Origin: JAICIG01 sp035532215
Lineage (GTDB): Bacteria > Planctomycetota > Planctomycetia > Pirellulales > JAICIG01
Reading direction: 5' to 3'
NCBI GenBank assembly: GCA_035532215.1
Contig: DATKRK010000274.1
Span: forward strand, 1-18,019
Length of the DNA stretch: 18,019 nt
The position numbers and the translations under genes are program-made. Under the pieces are notes generated by a model. It ran no database searches. It saw nothing but the letters and a program-made list of their open reading frames with translations, and was not told where the DNA came from. This document shows, one piece after another, positions 8,478-15,376 of this stretch (its first letter is position 1; every line of letters begins with the position of its first letter).

Positions 8478-8491
8478 GCCGAACCGAACGC

Positions 8492-8507
8492 GTCCGCGTC
8501 AGCGGAC
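8492..8507. terminator. Shared hairpin between convergent permease and stress-protein genes
   Basis: GTCCGC (8492-8497) pairs with GCGGAC (8502-8507) around a 4-nt loop. It lies 15 nt after the permease stop. The loop and adjoining base contain the TGA stop of the minus-strand gene. There is no T-tract on either strand, so this may be a transcript-end stabiliser and not a true intrinsic terminator. Confidence 0.35.
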
Positions 8508-9299
8508 CAATAACAGCGGGCAGTCAAGTCTGTCCGTCAGCGCCGCCAGGTTCTCGCCGCTCAACAAGGGACTGTCTCGATTGATGACCAGCGCCTTCGG
8601 TTGCCGCTGCCGAACGGCCTTGAGCAAGTCGTTCGCGTCGCGAACTGGGGCGTCGCAGTGCAGGCACTCGATGTTAAGCTGCGGCTGCAATTGAGCGACG
8701 CGCTCGCGCATCGACGCCGCAGTCCGAGCGTCGGGCGCAGCGACGAGCGCAACCAGGCCGTCGTCGCTGGCGGCAGCCAGGCGGACCGCTGTCGCCACGG
8801 CCCGGTCGCAGGAAGGCGTTCCGTCGAGGACGACCATCGTGGCGCGGCTCGCCGCTCGGGCGGCGCCGCGACGCAAACCGGCCGAAGCTCGCGGAGCGCG
8901 GCCGGCGAAGCGGATCATCAGCACATCGCATTCCCCTGCGGCGGCCAGCGCCAAGGGCGCCGACTGCCCGCGAGCCACCTGGAACGACCATTGCAAGCGA
9001 AGACGGTTGGCCGCCTCGGCCAACGCGCGGCGCGCCTGCTCGGCTTGCGCTTGCAACGTCCGCTGGAGCGATTCGCGGTCGAGCCGCCGAACGCCGGGCG
9101 TTCCGTAACCGATTTCCGCGGCGAATGGCAATCCGGCCAGCCGCAGCAGCTCGGCATTTTCGATGAACAACCCGAGCAGCTCGGCGCGCGATTCGGCCGC
9201 CAGCGCCGCCGCCGCCTCGATGGCCGCTTCGGCCTCGACCGACGAGTCGAGCGCCACCAGGATGCGTCCGGTCAGCACGTCGTCGGGCCGCTTACTCAT
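8499..9299 (-). CDS. Universal stress protein, two UspA-like halves
   Basis: The 266-residue product contains a recognisable UspA-like first half (about 11-135): 'GRILVALDSSVEAEAAIEAAAALA' is the first strand and helix, and 'ECDVLMIRFAG' the late strand. A second, weaker half (about 150-266) begins 'ATMVVLDGTPSCDRAVATAVRLA' and ends 'LDCPLLLVR'. The GxxG-(9x)-G(S/T) loop of ATP-binding Usp proteins is not visible in either half, so it probably does not bind ATP in the usual way. The start codon at 9299 overlaps the end of the protease gene by 8 nt (ATGAGTAA), so the two are almost certainly coexpressed. A role in stress response alongside the protease is inferred from this coupling. Confidence 0.82.
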   Translation of the reverse strand: MSKRPDDVLTGRILVALDSSVEAEAAIEAAAALAAESRAELLGLFIENAELLRLAGLPFAAEIGYGTPGVRRLDRESLQRTLQAQAEQARRALAEAANRLRLQWSFQVARGQSAPLALAAAGECDVLMIRFAGRAPRASAGLRRGAARAASRATMVVLDGTPSCDRAVATAVRLAAASDDGLVALVAAPDARTAASMRERVAQLQPQLNIECLHCDAPVRDANDLLKAVRQRQPKALVINRDSPLLSGENLAALTDRLDCPLLLVR

Positions 9300-11724
9300 G
9301 ATGGACCTCGTTTTGGGCCGGCTCGGCGAATTTCTGGCGAAGCTGCGAGAATTCGGAAAGTCGCCGTTCGACCCGGCCGTTGACCGTATCGGGCGGGTAC
9401 TCGCTGCTGGCGTCGCGCTCGCCGGCCGGCAGCCCGGTCAAGAGCGATAGGGCTTCATCGACGGTGCGGATGGCGTAAACGTGAAACCGCCCTGCGGCGG
9501 CCGCCTGGAGCACGTCGTCTCGCAGCATGAGATGCTTGACGTTCGACGCAGGGATGATTACGCCCTGCTCGCCGGTCAAGCCGCGCGCGGCGCACACGTC
9601 GAAGAAACCCTCGATCTTCTCATTCACGCCGCCGATCGCCTGGACTTCGCCGTGCTGGTTGACCGAGCCGGTGATCGCCAGCGACTGCTTGATCGGCGCC
9701 TCGGCCAGGGCCGAGACGAGCGCGCACAACTCGCCGACCGACGCGCTGTCGCCTTCCACTTGGCCGTACGATTGCTCGAAGACCAGGCTCGCCGAAAGCG
9801 AGAGCGGCTCGTTCCGGGCGTATCGCGAGGCGAGAAAGCTGGAGAGAATCAACACGCCCTTGGAATGGATCGCCCCGCCCAGCTTGACTTCCCGTTCGAT
9901 GTCGATCACCTCGCCCTTGCCCAGCCGGGCGGTCGCCGTGATGCGCGTCGGATGGCCGAAGGTGAAGTTTCCCAGCTCGACGACCGACAGGCCGTTCAAC
10001 TGCGCGACTTTGGCGCCTTGCGTTTCGATCAACAGCGTGCCCCGCGCGATTTCCTCCTGGAGCCGCTCGCGAATGCGGTCGGCGCGGTGAATTTGCCGCT
10101 CGATGGCTTGCTCGACGTGCCGCTCGGCCACCCGCGACGCCCCTTCCTGCGAGGCCCAATAGTCGGCTTCGTGCAGCAGATCGGTCACGCTGCGCAGATG
10201 GACGGAAAGCTTCTCCGCGTCGCCGGCCAGCCTCGCGGCATGCTCCAGCACCCGCGCCACGCCCGTGCGGTCGAACGCGCGCAGCTTCTCGCTGCGAACG
10301 ACGGTAGCCAGCAGGCGTGCGTAAAGACCGCAATTCTCGGCGCTGCGGTCCACCTGGTCGTCGAAGTCGGCCGTGACCTTGAACAACTGGGCGAAGTCCG
10401 GGTCGTGCTGAAACAGCAGGTAATAAAGCATCCGGTCGCCGACCAAGACGACTTTGACGTCGAGCGGAACCGCCTGGGGCTCGAGCGAAACCGTGCTGGT
10501 CAGGCTGAGCGCCTGTCCCAGCGATTCGATGCGGACCGCGCGCGAGTGCAAGGCTCGCTTCAGGCCTTCCCAGGCGTAAGGCTGAGCCAACAAGTCCAGG
10601 ACGTTGACCACCAAATAGCCGCCGTTGGCCCGGTGCAAGGCGCCGGGCTTGATGAGCGCAAAATCGGTCAGCAGCGCGCCCATTTCCGCCAGATGTTCGA
10701 CGCGGCCAATCAAGTTCTGGTACGTCGGGTGATCCTCGAAGACCACCGGGGCGCCCTTGGCGCCGGCGTTGTCGACCAGCAAGTTGAGCTGGTAGCGTCT
10801 CAGGAACGGGCGCCGCTCGGAGTGCATCCCGAACGCCGTCGGCGCCTCTTCGTCCGATGCGTGCAGTTCGCCGGAATGCGCCAGCACGTCTCGCTCGACG
10901 GCCTCCAGGTGGAGCAGCACTTCGGGCAAATCGGCGTTGGCCTGCTGGACCCGATCCAACAAGTGCCGGATGGCGAACTTCGTCGCCTCGCGCGTCAGCT
11001 CCTTGACCTTGTCGATCGCCTCCTTGCGCCATTGGGGGACGTGTTCGAGGACTTTCCGCAGGTCTTCCTGCAGCGCCGCGACGGCTTGCTCGATGCGGCC
11101 TTTCTCGTCCGCAGGGAGCTTTTCGAATTCTTCCGGACCGACGACTTCGCCGCCGTGCAGCGGGGCCATGGCGAAGCCCGAAGGCGTGCGCAGCAGCTTG
11201 ATGCCCTGCGACTCGGCCTTGGCCTCCAACTCCTTGAACGACTGCTCGTGCTTCGATTCGAACTCGCGCTCCACCTCTTGCAGGCGACTGCGGTGTTCGT
11301 CGCTTTCGAGCGCCGCGGGGATCGCGGTCCGCAGGTCTTCGACCAGCGCGGCCATTTCCTCGCGCAGTTTGGCGCCGCGCCCCGGCGGCAGCCGCAGCAG
11401 GAGCGGCTTTTGGGGATCGTCGAAATTGTTGGTGTAGCACCAGTCGTCGGGCGTCAGCTCGGCGGCGGCCTGCCGTTTGAGGAACTGCTCGACCACGGTC
11501 CGCTTGCCGACGCCCGGCGGACCTTGCACGTACAGGTGATAACCTTCGCCCCGCATGCCCACGCCGAACTGGATCGCCTCGACGGCGCGACTCTGGCCGA
11601 GGATTTCGGTCAAATTCTCAAGATCGTCGGTGCTCTCGAACTCGAACTGGGCCGGATCGCAGCGCCAGCGGAGGCGGGGTACGTCGATCGTTTCAGCGGG
11701 GCGGGCGTCAAGCGGTGCAGGCAT
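9292..11724 (-). CDS. LonB-like ATP-dependent protease (AAA + Lon protease domain)
   Basis: The 810-residue cytoplasmic protease belongs to the AAA_32/Lon_C type (as in E. coli YcbZ) and lacks the classical Lon N-domain. A Walker A motif is at 68-75 ('GPPGVGKR'), and a long charged, helical insertion spans about 115-285. An AAA segment at about 310-460 ('ANGGYLVVNVLDLL', 'DVKVVLVGD') and a lid domain at about 460-555 follow. The Lon protease domain (about 565-765) has the Ser-Lys dyad S660 ('EGDSAS') and K703 ('GGVNEKIEGFF'). The ATG at 11724 has AAGGA about 9 nt upstream and matches the start of homology. An upstream in-frame ATG at 11784 is possible. The C-terminal 40 residues are polar. 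The gene is the first of a two-gene operon with the stress protein and is divergent from the oxidoreductase operon. Confidence 0.92.
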   Translation of the reverse strand: MPAPLDARPAETIDVPRLRWRCDPAQFEFESTDDLENLTEILGQSRAVEAIQFGVGMRGEGYHLYVQGPPGVGKRTVVEQFLKRQAAAELTPDDWCYTNNFDDPQKPLLLRLPPGRGAKLREEMAALVEDLRTAIPAALESDEHRSRLQEVEREFESKHEQSFKELEAKAESQGIKLLRTPSGFAMAPLHGGEVVGPEEFEKLPADEKGRIEQAVAALQEDLRKVLEHVPQWRKEAIDKVKELTREATKFAIRHLLDRVQQANADLPEVLLHLEAVERDVLAHSGELHASDEEAPTAFGMHSERRPFLRRYQLNLLVDNAGAKGAPVVFEDHPTYQNLIGRVEHLAEMGALLTDFALIKPGALHRANGGYLVVNVLDLLAQPYAWEGLKRALHSRAVRIESLGQALSLTSTVSLEPQAVPLDVKVVLVGDRMLYYLLFQHDPDFAQLFKVTADFDDQVDRSAENCGLYARLLATVVRSEKLRAFDRTGVARVLEHAARLAGDAEKLSVHLRSVTDLLHEADYWASQEGASRVAERHVEQAIERQIHRADRIRERLQEEIARGTLLIETQGAKVAQLNGLSVVELGNFTFGHPTRITATARLGKGEVIDIEREVKLGGAIHSKGVLILSSFLASRYARNEPLSLSASLVFEQSYGQVEGDSASVGELCALVSALAEAPIKQSLAITGSVNQHGEVQAIGGVNEKIEGFFDVCAARGLTGEQGVIIPASNVKHLMLRDDVLQAAAAGRFHVYAIRTVDEALSLLTGLPAGERDASSEYPPDTVNGRVERRLSEFSQLRQKFAEPAQNEVHHE

Positions 11725-11844
11725 CACGGGATCCTTTGAATCTTGCAGGTGCTTGAATTCGCTGTTGCGATTCACGTGCCGCAAGGCGCGCTAAATCACC
11801 GTCCGCTATTTTGCGAGAGCGCGAAATGCAAGTATGGAGTGCGC

Positions 11845-11932
11845 CATGCTTTCACGCTTGCGTAGCAAGCGGGTAAGCATGCGATTTCCGCGTGCAGGCA
11901 TGCCTACGCCGGCTGGCGCCGGCGAAGGCATG
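11845..11932. repeat. Tandem pair of similar hairpins (REP/BIME-like element)
   Basis: Hairpin 1 (11845-11881) has outer stem CATGCTT/AAGCATG and inner stem CGCTTGC/GCAAGCG with a 3-nt loop. Hairpin 2 (11899-11932) has outer stem CATGCCT/AGGCATG and inner stem CGCCGG/CCGGCG with a 6-nt loop. The outer stems differ by one base pair exchanged on both sides (T-A for C-G), as in related copies that keep their fold. Flanking arms GCGCCATGC (11841-11849) and GCATGGCGC (11928-11936) are also complementary. The layout resembles paired palindromic intergenic repeats. Repetition elsewhere in the genome cannot be tested here. Confidence 0.5.
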
Positions 11933-12026
11933 GCGCCCAACGTAGAACGCCGGGCGCTCCATAATCGCGGCCGGTGATTTAGTTGAAATTCGCAGACTCT
12001 GCTCGATGTGCCTGCCGAGAACGCCG

Positions 12027-12054
12027 ATCGCGAGTGCGCGAATCCGCTCGCGAT
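12027..12054. repeat. 8-bp perfect hairpin with flanking direct repeat
   Basis: ATCGCGAG (12027-12034) pairs with CTCGCGAT (12047-12054) around a 12-nt loop. The 11-mer CGATGTGCCTG occurs at 12004-12014 and again at 12051-12061, overlapping the 3' arm. It lies about 225 nt upstream of the oxidoreductase start and could be an operator or part of a small repeat element. Confidence 0.35.
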
Positions 12055-12158
12055 GTGCCTGTGCGGGCGCAAGCGTTTGGCATTTTGCCGCTGTCGCGCG
12101 TTCATCCGAGGGATACCCGCCCCGAATCGAACCAGAAATCTGCCTGTGTTTTGCGCTA

Positions 12159-12180
12159 GCGCTTCGCCATCGCGAGGCGC
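12159..12180. repeat. 9-bp hairpin upstream of the oxidoreductase operon
   Basis: GCGCTTCGC (12159-12167) pairs with GCGAGGCGC (12172-12180) across a 4-nt loop, with one T-G pair. It overlaps the palindrome GCGCTAGCGC (12153-12162). Position suggests a leader structure or operator about 100 nt before the first gene; function is unknown. Confidence 0.3.
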
Positions 12181-12279
12181 CTGGCGCCGATCGGTGCGCG
12201 ACCCGGCGCCCCGGTACGTAACTTGCGATAACAGGCGGCGACGATCGGTCCATTTGCGCCCCAACCGGCGAGAAACGAC

Positions 12280-13206
12280 ATGCGCCCCGACCACGAGTTG
12301 ACGCTCATGCTTCGCATCCGATTTCACGGCCGCGGCGGTCAGGGCGTCAAGACGGCCTCGCGCATTTTGGACACGGCGGCCTTCGCCTCGGGCTTTCAGG
12401 TGCAAGACTCGCCGGTCTACGGCGCCGAGCGTCGCGGGGCGGCGGTGGCCGCCTACGTCCGCATCGATTCTGGGCCGATTCTCGAACGCGGCGTCATCGA
12501 CCGACCCGACCTGATCGTGATCGGCGACGAAACCTTGCTCGCCGACGGCGGCGCCGGCGTGCTTGTCGGGCAACAGGCGGCATCGGCGGTGTTCGTCAAC
12601 GCGCCGACGGCCCAGCTTGCCGCAAAGCTGGAAACGGCCGCGCGGCTCGTGACGCTCGATATTACCGAGCGCACGCTGCGGCTGCTCGGCAAGGCGTCGG
12701 CCTTGAGCAGCGGTCTGGCGGCGGCCGCGGCGCGGCTGATCGGCGAAATCCCGCTTGAGCAGCTTGAATCGGCGGTCAAAAGCGAACTGGCCGAACTAAG
12801 TCTGGCCGAGGAAACGATCGAGCGGAATGTCGCCTTGGCCCGAGAAGTCTTCCAGGCTCTGCCGGCGATCGAATTCCGCCCTGCAACCGGCGAGCGGCCG
12901 GCAGAGCAAGCCAAGGTTGTAAGGCTGGCCTACGACCCGCCGCTGCGGTCCGCCCCGACCATTCTGGCGCCCGGCAATGCGGCGCAGCGAAAGACGGGCG
13001 ACTGGCGAGTCGAGCGGCCGGCGATCGACTACGAGCGTTGCACGCGCTGCGGGCTGTGCTTCGTGGCCTGTCCCGACGCGGCCATCACGCTCGACGAAAA
13101 AGGATATCCGGTGATCGACTACGAACACTGCAAAGGCTGCATGATCTGCCGCGAGCAATGCCCGCTCGAAGCGATCGAGACCGAGAAAGAGACGCGATCA
13201 TGGTGA
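12280..13206 (+). CDS. porG: 2-oxoacid:ferredoxin oxidoreductase, fused gamma and delta subunits
   Basis: The 308-residue product joins two usual subunits. Residues about 10-195 are the gamma subunit, opening with the family signature 'IRFHGRGGQGVKTASRIL' and 'YGAERRGAAVAAYVR'. After a linker (about 200-245), residues 246-300 form a delta-type ferredoxin domain with two 4Fe-4S motifs: C254/C257/C260/C264 ('CTRCGLCFVACP') and C284/C287/C290/C294 ('CKGCMICREQCP'). These clusters pass electrons from the active site to external ferredoxin. The ATG at 12280 is used. The ATG at 12307 would give the more typical family start 'MLRIRFHGRGGQG', and neither has a strong ribosome-binding site. The stop overlaps the alpha gene by 7 nt. 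It is the first gene of the operon. Confidence 0.92.
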   Translation: MRPDHELTLMLRIRFHGRGGQGVKTASRILDTAAFASGFQVQDSPVYGAERRGAAVAAYVRIDSGPILERGVIDRPDLIVIGDETLLADGGAGVLVGQQAASAVFVNAPTAQLAAKLETAARLVTLDITERTLRLLGKASALSSGLAAAAARLIGEIPLEQLESAVKSELAELSLAEETIERNVALAREVFQALPAIEFRPATGERPAEQAKVVRLAYDPPLRSAPTILAPGNAAQRKTGDWRVERPAIDYERCTRCGLCFVACPDAAITLDEKGYPVIDYEHCKGCMICREQCPLEAIETEKETRSW

Positions 13207-14447
13207 CGGCCCAAAACCAAAAGCTGCTGACGGGCAACGCCGCCGCCGCCTGGGGTGCGCGGCTGGCCGCGATCGATTACGTCCCGGCGTTTCCGATTAC
13301 GCCGCAGACGGAAATTATCGAGACGCTCGCCCGCTGGTTCGACGCCGGCGAGATGCAAGGCAAGTTCGTCACGCTCGACAGCGAGCACTCGATGGTCATG
13401 GCGGCCGGCGCGGCGGCTGCGGCCGGCGTGCGCGTGTTCACCGCCACCTCCAGCCAAGGGCTGGTCTACGCCATGGAGGCGCTTTACACCATTTCCGGAT
13501 GGCGCGTGCCGCTGGTGCTGGTGAACGTTTCCCGGGCGCTCGCTTCGCCAATTACGCTGGGGCCCGATCACAACGACGTCCTGGCCGCTCGCGACGCGGG
13601 GTTCGTGCAACTGCACTGCGAATCGTGCCAGGAAGTGCTCGATACGGTTTTGATGGCGTATCGCATCGCCGAAGACGAGCGCGTCAGCGCGCCGGTGCTG
13701 GTCAACTTCGACGGCTTCTTTCTGTCGTTCACGCGCGAACCGGTGGAGATTCCCGACGCCGAGGCGGTGCGGGCCTTCTTGCCGCGGTTCGAAGCCAAAT
13801 ACCCGACGTTTCGCGCCTCGCAGCCGCTGGCCCAAGGGGCGGCCGTGCTCGACGGCGCGACCTACACTTATTTCCGCTACCAACTGCACCACGCCTTGCG
13901 GAACGCGCTGGAAGTTCACCAGCAGGCGGCCGACGAGTTCGAGGCGCACTTTGGGCGACGCTACGGCCCGGTGGAAACGTATCGGCTGGAGGACGCCGAC
14001 ACGGTGCTGGTGATGGCGGGCGCCTTTGCCAGCAAGGGCAAGGCCGCCGTCAATCGCTGGCGAGAGCAAGGCCGGAATGTCGGCCTGTTGCGATTGCGCA
14101 TGGTCCGCCCGCTGCCGGATCGCGAACTGGTCGCGGCGCTCGTTGGCCGCCGAGCCGTCGGCGTGATCGACCAGAATCTTTCGCCCGGGCTGGGCGGAAT
14201 TCTGTTCCACGAGATCGCCGGCGTCCTGGCCGCGGAGGAAAACCGCCCGGCCGTGCTGCGATCGTTCGTCGGCGGCCTGGGCGGCAAAGACATCAGCTCG
14301 GCCGAGTTCGACCACGTGCTCGCCACGCTCGATGGCGCCAAGACCGGCTCCGCCGATCCGGAACTGCTGTTCACCGACGCTGAGTGGCGGCAGATGCAAC
14401 AGCGGCTGGCCGTGGCCGGCAAATCTTTGGAGGCAGCGACGCCATGA
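13200..14447 (+). CDS. porA: 2-oxoacid (probably pyruvate):ferredoxin oxidoreductase alpha subunit
   Basis: The 415-residue product has the pyrimidine-binding domain for thiamine diphosphate at about 1-230. It shows the 'PAFPITPQTEIIE' motif (about 29-41), 'DSEHSMVMAAGAAAAAG' (60-76, with the conserved glutamate E62 near the cofactor) and 'TATSSQGLVYAMEALY' (81-96). A transketolase C-terminal-like domain follows ('VLVMAGAFASKGKAAVNRW', 'VGVIDQNLSPGLGGIL'). The family decarboxylates 2-oxoacids and transfers the acyl group to CoA. Pyruvate is the most likely substrate by overall resemblance, but branched-chain 2-oxoacids cannot be excluded. It overlaps the upstream gene by 7 nt and the beta gene by 4 nt (ATGA). 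Its last codons (…EAATP) carry the ribosome-binding site of the next gene. Confidence 0.92.
   Translation: MVTAQNQKLLTGNAAAAWGARLAAIDYVPAFPITPQTEIIETLARWFDAGEMQGKFVTLDSEHSMVMAAGAAAAAGVRVFTATSSQGLVYAMEALYTISGWRVPLVLVNVSRALASPITLGPDHNDVLAARDAGFVQLHCESCQEVLDTVLMAYRIAEDERVSAPVLVNFDGFFLSFTREPVEIPDAEAVRAFLPRFEAKYPTFRASQPLAQGAAVLDGATYTYFRYQLHHALRNALEVHQQAADEFEAHFGRRYGPVETYRLEDADTVLVMAGAFASKGKAAVNRWREQGRNVGLLRLRMVRPLPDRELVAALVGRRAVGVIDQNLSPGLGGILFHEIAGVLAAEENRPAVLRSFVGGLGGKDISSAEFDHVLATLDGAKTGSADPELLFTDAEWRQMQQRLAVAGKSLEAATP
14429..14433 (+). promoter_or_regulatory. Shine-Dalgarno for the beta subunit, inside the alpha gene
   Basis: GGAGG lies 10 nt before the ATG at 14444. It supports this start over the upstream in-frame ATG at 14384. 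The same arrangement recurs before the synthetase gene. Confidence 0.65.
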
Positions 14448-15376
14448 GAGCGAAACGAGAGTTTTATCATAGTCCGAAGGATCTGCCGGCCGCGGAATTT
14501 CTTTCGCCCGGCTCGACGTTGTGCGCCGGTTGCGGGGGGCTGGCGACGCTGCGGCTGATGCACAAGGTGCTGGGCGAGAACGTGGTCGTCGTCGACGCGG
14601 CCGGCTGCATGACGATGCTGACGAGTTATCCGTACACGGTCATGCAATCGTCGTGGCTATACACGTCGATGAGCGGCGCCTCGGCCGGCGCCCAGGGCAT
14701 CCGCGATGCGCTCGATATTCTGTTGACGCAACACCGCCTGCCCGAGACTGACAATCTCAAAGTGCTCGTGCTGGCGGGCGACGGCTCGACCTACGACATG
14801 GGCCTCTCGGCCACCTCGGCGGCCATCTGTCGCGGGCTCGATTTCTGGTATCTGTGCTACGACAACGAAGCCTATGGCAACACGGGCTTTCAAACTTCGG
14901 CGGCGTCGCCCTTGGGTGCGCAGACCAGTACCTCGCCGGGCGGCTTCGCGGGCCGCAAGAAGGATATCTTCGAAATCTGGCGCGCCCACCAGCCGGCCTA
15001 CCTGGCGACGGTCTCCGCCCACGAAGCGGTCGACCTGGCGGAAAAAGTTCGCCGAGCCTTGCCGCTGGCCGGGCCGAAATTGTTTCTCGGCCTGGCCGTT
15101 TGCCCGACCGGTTGGGGCTTCGATCCGGCCAACGGCTTCGAGATCGCGAAGCTGGCCGTCGAAACGGGCGTCTGGCCGCTCAAGGAATTCGTTCACGGCC
15201 AGTTGCGGCACACGTACATTCCCTCACGCTTCCGTCCGGTGGTCGAGTACCTGCAGCCTCAGCGGCGCTTCCGGCATTTGTTCGAGCCGCAGCGCCGCGA
15301 TGACGTGCTCGAACAAATTCAGCATAACGTCGACGCCTATTGGCAGCGGGTTGCAACGGAGGCCGCGACAACGTGA
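14444..15376 (+). CDS. porB: 2-oxoacid:ferredoxin oxidoreductase beta subunit (thiamine diphosphate- and FeS-binding)
   Basis: The 310-residue product binds the diphosphate part of thiamine diphosphate through 'GDGSTYDMG' (112-120) and the following 'NEAYGNTG' (141-148). C27 and C30 ('CAGC'), C55 ('AAGC') and C220 ('VCPTGW') match the four cysteines that hold the cluster nearest the active site. With alpha and gamma-delta it completes an enzyme that makes acyl-CoA, CO2 and reduced ferredoxin from a 2-oxoacid and CoA. 'TGFQTSAASPLGAQTSTSPGG' (147-167) is typical of pyruvate-type beta subunits. The gene overlaps alpha by 4 nt (ATGA) and the synthetase by 4 nt (GTGA). Confidence 0.93.
   Translation: MRAKREFYHSPKDLPAAEFLSPGSTLCAGCGGLATLRLMHKVLGENVVVVDAAGCMTMLTSYPYTVMQSSWLYTSMSGASAGAQGIRDALDILLTQHRLPETDNLKVLVLAGDGSTYDMGLSATSAAICRGLDFWYLCYDNEAYGNTGFQTSAASPLGAQTSTSPGGFAGRKKDIFEIWRAHQPAYLATVSAHEAVDLAEKVRRALPLAGPKLFLGLAVCPTGWGFDPANGFEIAKLAVETGVWPLKEFVHGQLRHTYIPSRFRPVVEYLQPQRRFRHLFEPQRRDDVLEQIQHNVDAYWQRVATEAATT
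15358..15362 (+). promoter_or_regulatory. Shine-Dalgarno that favours a GTG start for the synthetase
   Basis: GGAGG lies 10 nt before the GTG at 15373, the same spacing as before the beta gene. The next in-frame ATG (15379) would be 16 nt away, so GTG is the better start. The surrounding bases (GGAGGCNGCGAC) match those at 14429. Confidence 0.55.

Larger units (their letters stand above)
11725..12279. other. Divergent intergenic region rich in palindromes
   Basis: This is a 555-bp stretch between the divergent protease and oxidoreductase genes. Several open frames cross it on both strands, but they resemble no family and show no consistent codon bias, so I call no gene. It contains the two-hairpin element at 11845-11932, a hairpin at 12027-12054, a direct repeat CGATGTGCCTG (12004-12014 and 12051-12061), the palindrome GCGCTAGCGC (12153-12162) and a 9-bp hairpin at 12159-12180. 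Promoters for both operons should lie here, but no convincing -35/-10 pair is visible. Confidence 0.6.

Noticed and set aside
9481..11739. A 752-codon plus-strand open frame opposite the protease gene
   Set aside because: Its composition is that of a reverse-strand shadow, and the minus strand carries a complete AAA and Lon protease domain set with its catalytic dyad.
12117..12135. A tRNA T-loop-like stretch (complement of GAATCGAACC at 12124-12133)
   Set aside because: The flanking bases cannot form the 5-bp T-stem, and no acceptor, D or anticodon arm is found at the right distances.
11806..12573. A 255-codon minus-strand open frame across the divergent intergenic region
   Set aside because: It extends about 290 bp into the oxidoreductase gene on the opposite strand and spans several hairpins. 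No family resemblance was seen.
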